A DNA stretch of 45,424 nt from Verrucomicrobiia bacterium (GTDB lineage Bacteria; Verrucomicrobiota; Verrucomicrobiia; Limisphaerales; JAEYXS01), in the NCBI GenBank assembly GCA_036405135.1, contig DASWYF010000045.1, positions 1 to 45,424 of the forward strand. Reading direction: 5' to 3'. The stretch's first letter is position 1. Each line of letters starts with the position of its first letter. Below are positions 31,995-41,260 of this stretch, in pieces. The notes under the pieces were generated by a model. It was given only the letters and a program-made list of their open reading frames with translations. It was not told the DNA's origin and did no database searches. The translations under genes were made by a program, and so were the position numbers.

Positions 31995-32352
31995 AACGTC
32001 ACGCCTTGCCGGAGTTTGGCTCAAGTCACTTTGCACTCTATTCCTATTCCTCACGCTCGGCCTCTTCGCTGGCTGTCAGACGAACAAGATTGATTGGGCT
32101 TCCCGAGTCGGGAACTACACCTTTGATGATGCCGTGAAAGAAATGGGGCCACCGGATAAGACCGCCACACTGACGGATGGCACACAGGTCTGCGAATGGC
32201 TCACTTATCGCGGTTCAGACGGCGGCACCGTGGTCACCAGCGGCTTCTATGGACTGCAGACCAGCACCATGACCGGCTCGCCCGACTCCTACATCCGCCT
32301 CACTTTTAATCCCGAGAAGAAGCTCACCGAAGCCAAGCGCGTCTACAAATAA
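31969..32352 (+). CDS. Small lipoprotein, function unknown
   Basis: A 127-aa protein with a hydrophobic segment (about 17-34) and a lipobox-like LFAGC (Cys36), so probably a lipoprotein. The mature part (IDWASRVGNYTFDDAVKEMGPPDKTATLTDGTQVCEWL) has a SmpA/BamE-like pattern (a short helix followed by a Gly-Pro and strands). It overlaps the xer gene by 26 bp. No further function can be assigned. Confidence 0.7.
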   Translation: MNPPTHAPKTSRLAGVWLKSLCTLFLFLTLGLFAGCQTNKIDWASRVGNYTFDDAVKEMGPPDKTATLTDGTQVCEWLTYRGSDGGTVVTSGFYGLQTSTMTGSPDSYIRLTFNPEKKLTEAKRVYK

Positions 32353-32414
32353 CCGCACGATTTTTCATTTCTCCGCTTCACAAGCCGCCACAACTCTGCT
32401 TTTAATCACCGCAA

Positions 32415-32768
32415 ATGAGTGACAGTGCGAACATCTGGGATCGTTTAACTCAGTTGGTGCTGTGCCTCATTGTCGTCGCGATTCTCCTCGGTGTCGGCGT
32501 CTGGTATCTCCCCCTCATCCAAAAAAATGAGCGCATGCGCAAAGAGATTTTGCGCCTGGATAACGAGATTCGCCTGGAAGAAACCAAGGCCCGCGAACTC
32601 AAAGCCTCCATCGATACCCTGCGCGATCCCGCGACCGCTCCGAAGGCCGTAGAACGTCTCGCTCGTGAACGCCTCGGTTACGCCAAGCCAGGCGAAACCA
32701 TCATCCGCTTCGAGCCTCCCGGGACGAACAGTGTTTCGTTGCCTCCTCAAGGCCCGGTGACGCAGTAG
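32415..32768 (+). CDS. FtsB/DivIC-like septum formation initiator
   Basis: A 117-aa bitopic membrane protein: one membrane helix (15-33, LVLCLIVVAILLGVGVWYLPL) and then a coiled coil (36-72, IQKNERMRKEILRLDNEIRLEETKA, given here only in part) and a conserved tail with AVERLARERLGYAKPGETIIRF. This tail is typical of FtsB/DivIC, which link FtsQ and FtsL at the division site. It lies 62 bp after the lipoprotein gene in a xer-lipoprotein-ftsB cluster. Confidence 0.85.
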   Translation: MSDSANIWDRLTQLVLCLIVVAILLGVGVWYLPLIQKNERMRKEILRLDNEIRLEETKARELKASIDTLRDPATAPKAVERLARERLGYAKPGETIIRFEPPGTNSVSLPPQGPVTQ

Positions 32769-32774
32769 TCATTC

Positions 32775-32798
32775 GTAGCCGCCGAGTTCAGGAGGCGG
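32775..32798. repeat. Hairpin repeat CCGCC-N10-GGCGG
   Basis: GTAGCCGCC is followed by a loop and GGCGG, directly after the ftsB-like gene. It is a single-arm member of the GTAGCYGC family. Confidence 0.6.
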
Positions 32799-32911
32799 AA
32801 CTTGCTTCATTCGATTTTCAGAGTTCGGTGTTGGATGTTCGATTTTTTCCCTTCGCAATCGTAGAACCTCCTTCGCTTGCTCCCCAGATTCACACGGCAT
32901 ACCCTCGCACT

Positions 32912-33310
32912 ATGCCCATGAAGAAAACCATCCCAGCGGCAACCCCTGATGCCTATGTCGCCGCCCTGAAAGGCTGGCGCTTGGAATGCGTCACCGGCAT
33001 ACGCGAAGCAGTCAAGGCTGCGGCCAAGCTGGAGGAAGTCATCAAATGGGGGCACTTGGTTTACTTCAGCAACGGTCCCGTGCTCCTCATCCGGGCGGAG
33101 GAAGACCGCGTCCTCTTCGGTTTCTGGCGCGGCCAGCTTTTGCGTGAGATCGAGTCCCGCCTGAAACCCGGCGGCAAATACGAGATGGCCACCCTCGAAC
33201 TCCGTGAAGGTGATTCCATTTCCGCCACCACCGTCCGCAAACTCGTCAAAGCCGCAGTGAAGTTGAACAGAGATTTGGGCGATCCTGCAGACATCGCAAA
33301 GTCCCGGTGA
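32912..33310 (+). CDS. DUF1801 domain protein
   Basis: A 132-aa soluble protein. The DUF1801 pattern is visible: a helix ALKGWRLECVTGIREAVKAA, then VIKWGHLVYFSNGPVLLIRAEEDRVLFGFWRGQLL, and a terminal helical SATTVRKLVKAAVKLNRDLG. The family is widespread and of unknown biochemical function. I chose the ATG at 32912 (MPMKKT), as the longer reading frame begins in non-coding text. It is followed 25 bp later by another small gene. Confidence 0.8.
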   Translation: MPMKKTIPAATPDAYVAALKGWRLECVTGIREAVKAAAKLEEVIKWGHLVYFSNGPVLLIRAEEDRVLFGFWRGQLLREIESRLKPGGKYEMATLELREGDSISATTVRKLVKAAVKLNRDLGDPADIAKSR

Positions 33311-33335
33311 ATGTCAGAACGCAGAAAAGGAATTT

Positions 33336-33746
33336 ATGGAACGTTCAAAAATCAACTCTGCTTGGCCAACTGCTCTGCGTTGGTTCTTGGTTCAAGAGCT
33401 GAACAGTTTCACGCCTTGGCATTTTATCAAAGAACCGGAGGAGATGGCCTTTGCCGCCAAAGTGTTTCACCACGAAGATGTGCATGCAGGCGAAGTCTTC
33501 GTTTTCGCGCGCCGTCAGGATTGTGACGATTTTGCCGGACTTAAAATCATCGATGGTCGTATCACCGATGAAGTAATCTATTTCCATCCAGTATTTACCG
33601 ACACTTCAAAACCATCTCCCCGGACATGGAACATCTTGGTCGGTTGCTTTGAAGATACTTTCGCCTTTGTTACCCAAGTAGTCGTGCCAGATATGAAGGA
33701 TTGGGCAATGACAGAAGACGCCAACGGTTTCGAGCCGCGACAATAG
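33336..33746 (+). CDS. Small SUKH/SMI1-like protein, function uncertain
   Basis: A 136-aa soluble protein with a good ribosome-binding site (AAAGGA 6 bp upstream). The FVFARRQDCDDFAGLKIIDGRITDEVIYFHPVF section resembles the core of SMI1/KNR4 (SUKH) domains, which often act as immunity proteins. The resemblance is weak. No toxin partner is visible. Confidence 0.5.
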   Translation: MERSKINSAWPTALRWFLVQELNSFTPWHFIKEPEEMAFAAKVFHHEDVHAGEVFVFARRQDCDDFAGLKIIDGRITDEVIYFHPVFTDTSKPSPRTWNILVGCFEDTFAFVTQVVVPDMKDWAMTEDANGFEPRQ

Positions 33747-33821
33747 TAAATTAAAGGCAGGGCCGGGTTTCCCCCACCTAACCGTCCTCCCGGCAGAGGC
33801 ACGATCTCTCTTTTCTCCTTA

Positions 33822-34241
33822 TCATTGGCCTGCCGGTGCAACCGGCGCTCCCGGAAACCATTCCGTATGAATCTCTCCACGACGTCCCAGATACTGCACA
33901 CACTTCCCCGTCAGCAACACAAAGTAGCCTACGCACCCCGCCAGCTTCGTCCTCCGCACAAACTCCGGGTACAGCACCTCACCCCGCTGTGCTCCACGCA
34001 CGGATGCCTGCACTTCCTCGGCTGAAAACGTCTCACCCAATGCCGGTTGTGCCACTTTGAGTGGGATCACCAACGTCTCTTCATTCGGCAGGTAATACGT
34101 TGTCTCAGCGCGGGAATAGTCCGCGTGATACCGTTCCACGCCTGCTTTGATCAGCCGCTGTACCACTTCGCCAAACGAGATTTGTCCCGCTTGCGATAAA
34201 CGGCTGCACTCTTCTATCTCCGCTACAATCGTTTCATTCAT
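33822..34241 (-). CDS. DUF1398 domain protein (YbcV-like)
   Basis: A 139-aa soluble protein. The DUF1398 features are present: ISFGEVVQRLIKAGVERYHADYSRAETTYYLPNEE, and the strand-rich end with GEVLYPEFVRRTKLAGCVGYFVLLTGKCVQYLGRRGEIHTEWFP. The last residues (GAPVAPAGQ) are encoded by a hairpin repeat (33828-33851). The start codon lies 10 bp after the marR stop, so the two genes form an operon. The biochemical function is unknown. Confidence 0.8.
   Translation of the reverse strand: MNETIVAEIEECSRLSQAGQISFGEVVQRLIKAGVERYHADYSRAETTYYLPNEETLVIPLKVAQPALGETFSAEEVQASVRGAQRGEVLYPEFVRRTKLAGCVGYFVLLTGKCVQYLGRRGEIHTEWFPGAPVAPAGQ
33828..33851. repeat. Hairpin repeat inside the DUF1398 3' end
   Basis: GCCTGCCGGTGCAACCGGCG plus CTCC; minus strand reads GGAGCGCCGGTTGCACCGGC, the GGAGCGC adaptor plus hairpin. 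Its first 19 bp recur at 45366-45384. It encodes the last nine codons of the DUF1398 gene. Confidence 0.7.
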
Positions 34242-34251
34242 ATAAATCCCT

Positions 34252-34716
34252 TCAATCAACCGGCACATCTTTCAAACCATGACGCCTGACAATCTCCTGC
34301 AACACGCCAGTCACTTCCTTCCGCTGCATGATGTTCAGATGCCCGAAAAACTCTTCATCATTCTTATCTGCCAGAGCTGCCAATACGGGCACCAGCTTCC
34401 GCCCTGCTGAGGTCAGTTTCAACCGCTGCACCCGGCGGTCCTGCTCATCTGTCATGGAGTTCATCAAACCCTTGTTCACCAACCGCTCCACCAGCTTGGA
34501 CACCGCCCCCTTCGTCAAACCGACCCGCTCCACCAGTCCGCTAGCATTGATCTCCGTCACATCGAATAGAGCCCGCAACACCACCCATTCCGCCACCGTC
34601 ACGCCCTGCTCCTGCACCTTCCGCGCAAACGCCTGCGAGACATGATTGGAGACAAACCGCAGCCAATAGCCTAAATGGCCTTCCAAGCCTGAAGTCGCTG
34701 TTTGCTTATCTCTCAC
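34252..34716 (-). CDS. MarR family transcriptional regulator
   Basis: A 154-aa winged-helix regulator. The MarR core is visible: LGYWLRFVSNHVSQAFARKV, the DNA-binding INASGLVERVGLTKGAVSKLVERL helices, the wing DEQDRRVQRLKLTSAGRKLVP and the C-terminal dimerisation helices. MarR proteins repress adjacent genes and respond to phenolic or oxidant ligands. The operator is very probably the perfect palindrome at 34721-34744 immediately upstream. I chose the GTG at 34716 (VRDKQTATS); longer frames would read through the palindrome and a repeat. It is in an operon with the DUF1398 gene. Confidence 0.85.
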   Translation of the reverse strand: MRDKQTATSGLEGHLGYWLRFVSNHVSQAFARKVQEQGVTVAEWVVLRALFDVTEINASGLVERVGLTKGAVSKLVERLVNKGLMNSMTDEQDRRVQRLKLTSAGRKLVPVLAALADKNDEEFFGHLNIMQRKEVTGVLQEIVRRHGLKDVPVD

Positions 34717-34720
34717 AGAT

Positions 34721-34744
34721 AAATAGTTTCCTAGGAAACTATTT
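34721..34744. promoter_or_regulatory. 24-bp perfect palindrome, MarR operator candidate
   Basis: A perfect 24-bp inverted repeat with half-site AAATAGTTTCCT and no spacer. It contains TAGTTTCCTAGGAAACTA, resembling MarR/OhrR-type sites. It lies 5 bp upstream of the proposed marR start and between marR and the divergent beta-helix gene. Confidence 0.8.
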
Positions 34745-34762
34745 AAGTCAAGCACCTGCAAG

Positions 34763-34905
34763 TGGAGCGCGGGACTGTGTCCCGCAGGACCATACGACAT
34801 GGCAATTGATGACCAAATACTAAGAAAGGCTTCACCACTGTTTTCAGTAGATTCAACCGCGCTAGTGTTTATAAACCGTCCTGCGGGACACAGTCCCGCG
34901 CTCCA
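34763..34905. mobile_element. 143-bp element with 28-bp perfect terminal inverted repeats (MITE/dyad-like)
   Basis: Left terminus TGGAGCGCGGGACTGTGTCC (34763-34790 in full) and its exact inverse (34878-34905). Each terminus also contains its own hairpin (GGGAC/GTCCC). The 87-bp core has no gene. No target-site duplication is obvious at the ends. It separates the marR promoter from the beta-helix gene. Confidence 0.6.
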
Positions 34906-34972
34906 TCCCGCAATTCCGCCTTCCCCTTCGCTTGAAGATGACCGATTGTTTCAGCGTCCATTTTACATCGTT

Positions 34973-37684
34973 ATGCTGACGTCTCGTTCACTTCGTCTCG
35001 CACTGGCCGCGTGGTTCTGCGGCCTGGCCTCCGCACTTTCTGCCGCCACGCTTCGCGTTGCACCGAATGGCAATGATCAATGGTCCGGCAAACTAGCTGG
35101 TCCGAACGCCGCCAAGACCGATGGCCCACTTGCTTCGTTGGATGGGGCGAGGCTGGCCGTACGGAAGCTCAAGGCTGCCACGCCGAATGAGCCGATCACG
35201 GTTCAGTTCGCCAATGGCACCTACACCATCACGCAGGCGGTGAAGTTTGATTTGGCCGATAGCGGCAGTGCCTCTGCGCCGATCCGTTATGAGGCCGCGC
35301 CTGGGGCCAAGCCGCTCATCACGGGCGGACGCGTCATCAAAGGTTTCAAGCCTGCGGCCAACGGGCTCTGGACCGCTGAGGTGCCGGAGGTGAAGGCTGG
35401 TCAGTGGTATTTCGAGCAGCTCTGGGTGAATGGTCAGCGCGCCACCCGTGCCCGCACGCCGAACAAATTCTTCTATTACATGCAGAGCGTGGACGAGACC
35501 ATCCTCGATGCAGGAACCGCCAAGGCCCGCGCCAAGAAAGCCACGCAGACCGTCACCACCCTGCCGGAGAACCTGAAAACCCTCGCCACGCTCAAGCCGA
35601 ATGAGTTGAAGGATGTCAATCTCGTGGCCTTTCACAAATGGGATAACACGCGCCGCTTCCTCGACTCCATCGATGCGACCGCTGGCACCTTCACCACCTC
35701 GGGCGAAGGCATGAAAAATCACAATTCTTGGGATTACAAAACTGGTTTCCATTTCGAAAATTACCTCGCCGCACTGGATGTCGCGGGTGAATGGTTTCTC
35801 AGTCGCACGGGCACGCTTTATTATAAACCGCGCCCCGGTGAGGACATGACGAAGGCTGAAGTCATCGCGCCGGTCACGGACAAGTTCCTCATCATCGCGG
35901 GTGATTCCACTAATGGCAAATTCGTCACGCACCTGACTTTCAAAGGCCTCACCTTCTCCCACGCGCAATGGCTCACGCCCGCGAGCGGCTTCGAGCCCGC
36001 GCAAGCCGCTGCGCCGATTGAGGCCGTGGTGCAAGTGGATGGTGCGCGCAATATCAACATCGAGGATTGCGAGCTCAGCCACTTCGGCACTTACGCCATC
36101 TGGTTCCGCAAAGGTTGCAAGGATAACACGGTGCAACGCTGCTTCATCACGGATTTCGGCGCAGGTGGCGTGCGCATCGGTGAAGCGGGCATCGCAGCGA
36201 AGGCGGATGACCGCACCAGCCATATGAAGGTGGATAACAACATCATCCGGCATGGTGGGCACGTCTTCCCCTGCGCTGTGGGCGTATGGATCGGTCACAG
36301 CGGTGATAACAAGGTGACGCATAATGATATCGCAGATCTCTATTACACGGGCGTGTCCGTCGGCTGGCGTTGGGGTTACGCGGAGAGCTTGGCGAAGCGG
36401 AACACAATCGATTTCAATCACATCCATCACATCGGCTGGGGCATGCTGAGTGATATGGGCGCGGTCTATACGCTTGGGCCCTCCGAAGGCACAACCGTGA
36501 GCAACAATCGCATCCACGATATCAATTCCTTCACTTATGGCGGCTGGGGCCTCTATAACGACGAAGGCAGCACGGGCATCATGATGGAAAACAACCTCGT
36601 CTATAACACCAAGACGGGCGGCTACCATCAGCACTATGGGCGAGACAACGTCATCCGGAACAACATCTTCGCCTACGCCATCGAGCATCAACTCCAGCGC
36701 ACGCGCGTGGAGCCTCACATCTCCTTTTACTTCACGAATAACATCGTGCTGTGGAACACCGGGCCGCTCCTCGCGAGCAATTGGAAGGACACCAATGTGG
36801 TGGTGAACAATAACCTCTATTGGAACACCGCTGGTGAACCCGTGACGTTCCTCGGCCTGTCACTCGCCGATTGGCAGAAAACTGGCAAAGACAAGACCGC
36901 CCAGATCGCCGATCCGAAATTCACCGCTCCGCAGAAATACGACTTCACCCTCGCGTCCAGTTCACCCGCATTAAAGATGGGCTTCAAGCCATTCGACTAC
37001 AATAAAGCTGGCGTGTATGGCGACAGCGCGTGGACCAAGCTAGCCAGTTCCGTCACCTATCCCCCCGTGGAACCGCCACCAGCGCCTCCCGGTCCGCCGC
37101 CAATGAGTTTCAAAGAGGACTTCGAGAAGCTGGCCGTAGGTGCTGAGGTGAAGAAGGCCACGGTGAGCACGGAAAAGAAAGGCGACAGCATCACCGTGAC
37201 GGAAGAAAAGGCGGCTTCGGGCAAACGCAGCCTCAAGATCACAGATGCGCCGGGATTGAAGGCTGGGTTTAATCCGCACTTCCATTTCGATCCACATCAC
37301 ACTGAAGGCGTCACCACTTGCGCGTATGATATTTATCTGGAGCCCGGCGTGCAGTTCTATCACGAATGGCGCGACAACTCTGCGCCTTACAAAACCGGCC
37401 CGAGCCTATGGATCCAAGGCGGCAAACTGTCAGCCGTTGGCAAACAGATGGTGATCCCGAATAACCAATGGGTACGGCTCGAAATCAAAGCGGGCTTAGG
37501 CGCGCAATCTACGGGCATGTGGGACCTCACGGTGACGGTGGCCGGGCAAGCTCCGCAGAAGTTTACCGGCTTAAAGAACACGCATGCGGATTGGAAATCG
37601 CTGCGCTGGCTGGGCTTCGTGAGCAATGCGCAGGTGAAGACGGTTTATTATCTGGATAACTTGGAACTCAAGAATCAGAAGTGA
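34973..37684 (+). CDS. Secreted right-handed beta-helix protein (GH141-like)
   Basis: A 903-aa exported protein. Signal peptide at 1-24 ([13 protein letters not shown]). The opening [14 protein letters not shown] and [16 protein letters not shown] resembles beta-helix enzymes such as GH141 or pectate-lyase-like proteins. Residues about 350-640 are parallel beta-helix coils ([45 protein letters not shown]). After a Pro-rich linker ([12 protein letters not shown]) residues 705-903 look like a concanavalin-type carbohydrate-binding domain ([20 protein letters not shown]). It probably degrades or binds a plant or algal polysaccharide. The ATG at 34973 begins the signal peptide. The substrate is unknown. 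Confidence 0.75.
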   Translation: MLTSRSLRLALAAWFCGLASALSAATLRVAPNGNDQWSGKLAGPNAAKTDGPLASLDGARLAVRKLKAATPNEPITVQFANGTYTITQAVKFDLADSGSASAPIRYEAAPGAKPLITGGRVIKGFKPAANGLWTAEVPEVKAGQWYFEQLWVNGQRATRARTPNKFFYYMQSVDETILDAGTAKARAKKATQTVTTLPENLKTLATLKPNELKDVNLVAFHKWDNTRRFLDSIDATAGTFTTSGEGMKNHNSWDYKTGFHFENYLAALDVAGEWFLSRTGTLYYKPRPGEDMTKAEVIAPVTDKFLIIAGDSTNGKFVTHLTFKGLTFSHAQWLTPASGFEPAQAAAPIEAVVQVDGARNINIEDCELSHFGTYAIWFRKGCKDNTVQRCFITDFGAGGVRIGEAGIAAKADDRTSHMKVDNNIIRHGGHVFPCAVGVWIGHSGDNKVTHNDIADLYYTGVSVGWRWGYAESLAKRNTIDFNHIHHIGWGMLSDMGAVYTLGPSEGTTVSNNRIHDINSFTYGGWGLYNDEGSTGIMMENNLVYNTKTGGYHQHYGRDNVIRNNIFAYAIEHQLQRTRVEPHISFYFTNNIVLWNTGPLLASNWKDTNVVVNNNLYWNTAGEPVTFLGLSLADWQKTGKDKTAQIADPKFTAPQKYDFTLASSSPALKMGFKPFDYNKAGVYGDSAWTKLASSVTYPPVEPPPAPPGPPPMSFKEDFEKLAVGAEVKKATVSTEKKGDSITVTEEKAASGKRSLKITDAPGLKAGFNPHFHFDPHHTEGVTTCAYDIYLEPGVQFYHEWRDNSAPYKTGPSLWIQGGKLSAVGKQMVIPNNQWVRLEIKAGLGAQSTGMWDLTVTVAGQAPQKFTGLKNTHADWKSLRWLGFVSNAQVKTVYYLDNLELKNQK

Positions 37685-37720
37685 TGGCCACGAAGAGGCA
37701 CAAAAAACACAAAAGAAAAA

Positions 37721-37750
37721 GGGCCGCATCTCTGCGGCCCTTTTCGTTTT
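37721..37750. terminator. Bidirectional intrinsic terminator
   Basis: GGGCCGCA and TGCGGCCC form an 8-bp perfect stem with a 4-nt loop. It is flanked by T-runs on both strands (TTTTCGTTTT on plus; TTTTTCTTTT on minus). It separates the convergent beta-helix gene (+) and frr (-). Confidence 0.9.
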
Positions 37751-37772
37751 CAAAATATTCTACCCTCTCACC

Positions 37773-38333
37773 TCACACCGTCATGATCTCTTTTTCTTTG
37801 TGCGCGAGATGCTTGTCGATCTTGGCGATGTAATCATCCGTCAGCTTCTGCACTTCCTTCTCGGATGCCTTCACATCGTCTTCTGTCACGCCACCAGCCT
37901 TACCCTCTTTCTTGAGCGCTTCCATCGTGTCGCGGCGCACGTGACGGATGGCCACCCGAGCCTTCTCCGCCATGCTCTTAACCGCTTTCACGAATTCTTC
38001 ACGACGCTCCTGGCTCAATTCTGGCAACACGATGCGCAGATATTTCTTATCGCTCACCGGGTTCAAACCGAGGTTCGCCTTCTGGATCGCTTTGTCGATC
38101 GCGGACACAGTAGTGGCATCCCACGGCTGGATCATGATCACCCGCGATTCCGGCGTGGTGATGCCCGCCAGCTCACGGATGCGCATATGCGAACCGTAAA
38201 CATCCACCAAAATATTTTCCACCAGTGAAGGCGAGGCCTTGCCCGTGCGCACACCGCTAAACTCGTGCTGCACGACCTCCTCGGTCTTCTGCATCTTCTC
38301 TTCCGCTTCCAGCAAAATGTCGTCGATTGGCAT
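37773..38333 (-). CDS. frr: Ribosome recycling factor
   Basis: Splits the post-termination ribosome together with EF-G. 186 aa, the standard length. Conserved segments: EFSGVRTGKASPSLVENILVDVYG, the domain II sequence TTPESRVIMIQPWDATTVSAIDKAI, and the long helix LSQERREEFVKAVKSMAEKARVAIRHVRRD followed by KEVQKLTDDYIAKIDKHLAHKEKEIM. It is 34 bp after pyrH and ends at the bidirectional terminator. Confidence 0.97.
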   Translation of the reverse strand: MPIDDILLEAEEKMQKTEEVVQHEFSGVRTGKASPSLVENILVDVYGSHMRIRELAGITTPESRVIMIQPWDATTVSAIDKAIQKANLGLNPVSDKKYLRIVLPELSQERREEFVKAVKSMAEKARVAIRHVRRDTMEALKKEGKAGGVTEDDVKASEKEVQKLTDDYIAKIDKHLAHKEKEIMTV

Positions 38334-38367
38334 AATGTTCTCCTGTCGTCTGCTATCTTAAATTCAA

Positions 38368-39201
<834 letters not shown>

Positions 39202-39241
39202 TCAAATGAAGACGAGGTAGGAGAAACCCCAAATCCCTCCT

Positions 39242-39278
39242 AAAAACAAAAAACCGGCTGCTCCGAAGAACAGCCGGT
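39242..39278 (-). terminator. Intrinsic terminator after tsf
   Basis: On the minus strand an 8-bp stem ACCGGCTG/CAGCCGGT (39253-39260, 39271-39278) with a 10-base loop is followed by a TTTTTTG TTTTT tract. It ends the rpsB-tsf unit before pyrH. Confidence 0.87.
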
Positions 39279-39297
39279 CCTCGAAACTACTTTAAAC

Positions 39298-40128
39298 TTA
39301 CGCGCCCACTTGCAGACGGACGAAGCGACGGATGACGATCTCGTCACCGAGCTGCTTGCCCACGGCGGCCACATGTTCCTTGATCGTGATCTCGCTGTTA
39401 CGCTTCACGAAGCCTTGATCCACGAGGCAGGTCGTCTGGTAATACTTCTCCAGCTTGCCTTCCACGATCTTCGCGATGGCTGCCGCCGGCTTGCCCTTGG
39501 CTTGCTCTTCGGCGATCTCTTTTTCCTTCGCCACCACAGTCTGATCCAATTCCGTGCGGTTCACAGCCGAAGGGCTGGCCGCAGCGATCTGGAGCGTGAT
39601 GTCACGCACGAGCTGCTTGAATTCTTCCTTGGAAGCCGTGGCTTCCTGGCCAGCGCCCACTTCCACCAGCACGCCGACTTTGGCGCCCGTATGGATGTAA
39701 GCGGCCACGAGACCGTTGCCTTGCACTTCCATGCGGCTGTGACGGGAGATCTTGATGTTCTCACCGACCTTGGCGACTTGTTCAGCGCGGAACGGTTCGA
39801 GATCGATGGAGGGATTTTCCGCCAGCTTCTTGGCCACTTCATCGCAGAACGCGCGGAAGGACTCGTTCTTGCCCACGAAATCCGTCTCGCAATTCACTTC
39901 CACGATCACGCCCACCTTGGAGCCTGCCGTGATATGTTGGGCGATCACGCCCTCATTCGTATCGCGACCACCCTTTTTGATGGCGATCGAGCCGCTCTTC
40001 TTGCGGAGGATGTCCACCGCGGCGTCCAATTCACCATTCGCTTCCGTCAACGCCTTCTTGCAATCCATCAAGCCGGCGCCCGTCATCTCACGCAATTTGC
40101 CCACTGAGGCAGCAGTAATTTCAGCCAT
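39298..40128 (-). CDS. tsf: Elongation factor Ts
   Basis: Nucleotide exchange factor for EF-Tu. 276 aa. The N-terminal UBA-like domain (AASVGKLREMTGAGLMDCKKALTEANGELDAAVDILRKK) and core signature NCETDFVGKNESFRAF are intact, as is the C-terminal LVDQGFVKRNSEITIKEHV helix region. The ATG at 40128 begins the conserved N-terminus. It follows rpsB, with a hairpin between them. Confidence 0.97.
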   Translation of the reverse strand: MAEITAASVGKLREMTGAGLMDCKKALTEANGELDAAVDILRKKSGSIAIKKGGRDTNEGVIAQHITAGSKVGVIVEVNCETDFVGKNESFRAFCDEVAKKLAENPSIDLEPFRAEQVAKVGENIKISRHSRMEVQGNGLVAAYIHTGAKVGVLVEVGAGQEATASKEEFKQLVRDITLQIAAASPSAVNRTELDQTVVAKEKEIAEEQAKGKPAAAIAKIVEGKLEKYYQTTCLVDQGFVKRNSEITIKEHVAAVGKQLGDEIVIRRFVRLQVGA

Positions 40129-40160
40129 AATCGTTTTCTCTCTTTGTCGTTGAACAGTGA

Positions 40161-40193
40161 AGAGCCGGACGGGGAATTTTCCCTGCCGGCTCT
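40161..40193. repeat. Hairpin between rpsB and tsf
   Basis: AGAGCCGG (40161-40168) and CCGGCTCT (40186-40193) pair perfectly, with an inner GGGGAATTTTCCC stretch. No T-tract follows on the minus strand, so it more likely modulates RNA processing or stability than terminates fully. Confidence 0.6.
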
Positions 40194-40220
40194 TGCACAA
40201 GTAAAGTTGTCGTCTTGTTA

Positions 40221-41021
<801 letters not shown>

Positions 41022-41260
41022 GTACTTATATTTCCGTTTGTTATGAACCGGATAAACCGGCCATCCTGCGGAACACAGGATTTATGTTTAGTGTTGTTGT
41101 GACCACCCTTACCTACACGATAACGGCTTGATATTAAGGTCGTTGCAACTTCTTCCCGACCACAGTCACCAGCGGTAACCCAGCCGAAAAGAGGCGGAAA
41201 GATACCAAATGCCTGTTGCTGTGCAATCCTTTATTTTCAATCAGCTATCTCACTTCGGAG
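41022..41260 (-). promoter_or_regulatory. rpsB: rpsB leader and promoter region
   Basis: 239 bp of non-coding sequence before rpsB. The minus strand contains a short hairpin with arms ATCCTG and CAGGAT (41070-41088). No clear consensus promoter could be selected. It presumably holds the promoter and possibly an S2 autoregulatory leader, but I cannot identify the latter. Confidence 0.4.

Noticed and set aside
34717..34800. Longer MarR reading frame beginning at 34800
   Set aside because: It would translate the operator palindrome and one arm of the 143-bp element; the GTG at 34716 gives a typical MarR N-terminus.
35093..36718. 541-codon open frame on the minus strand opposite the beta-helix gene
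   Set aside because: The plus-strand gene has a signal peptide and clear beta-helix repeats; the antisense frame is an effect of GC-rich codon bias.
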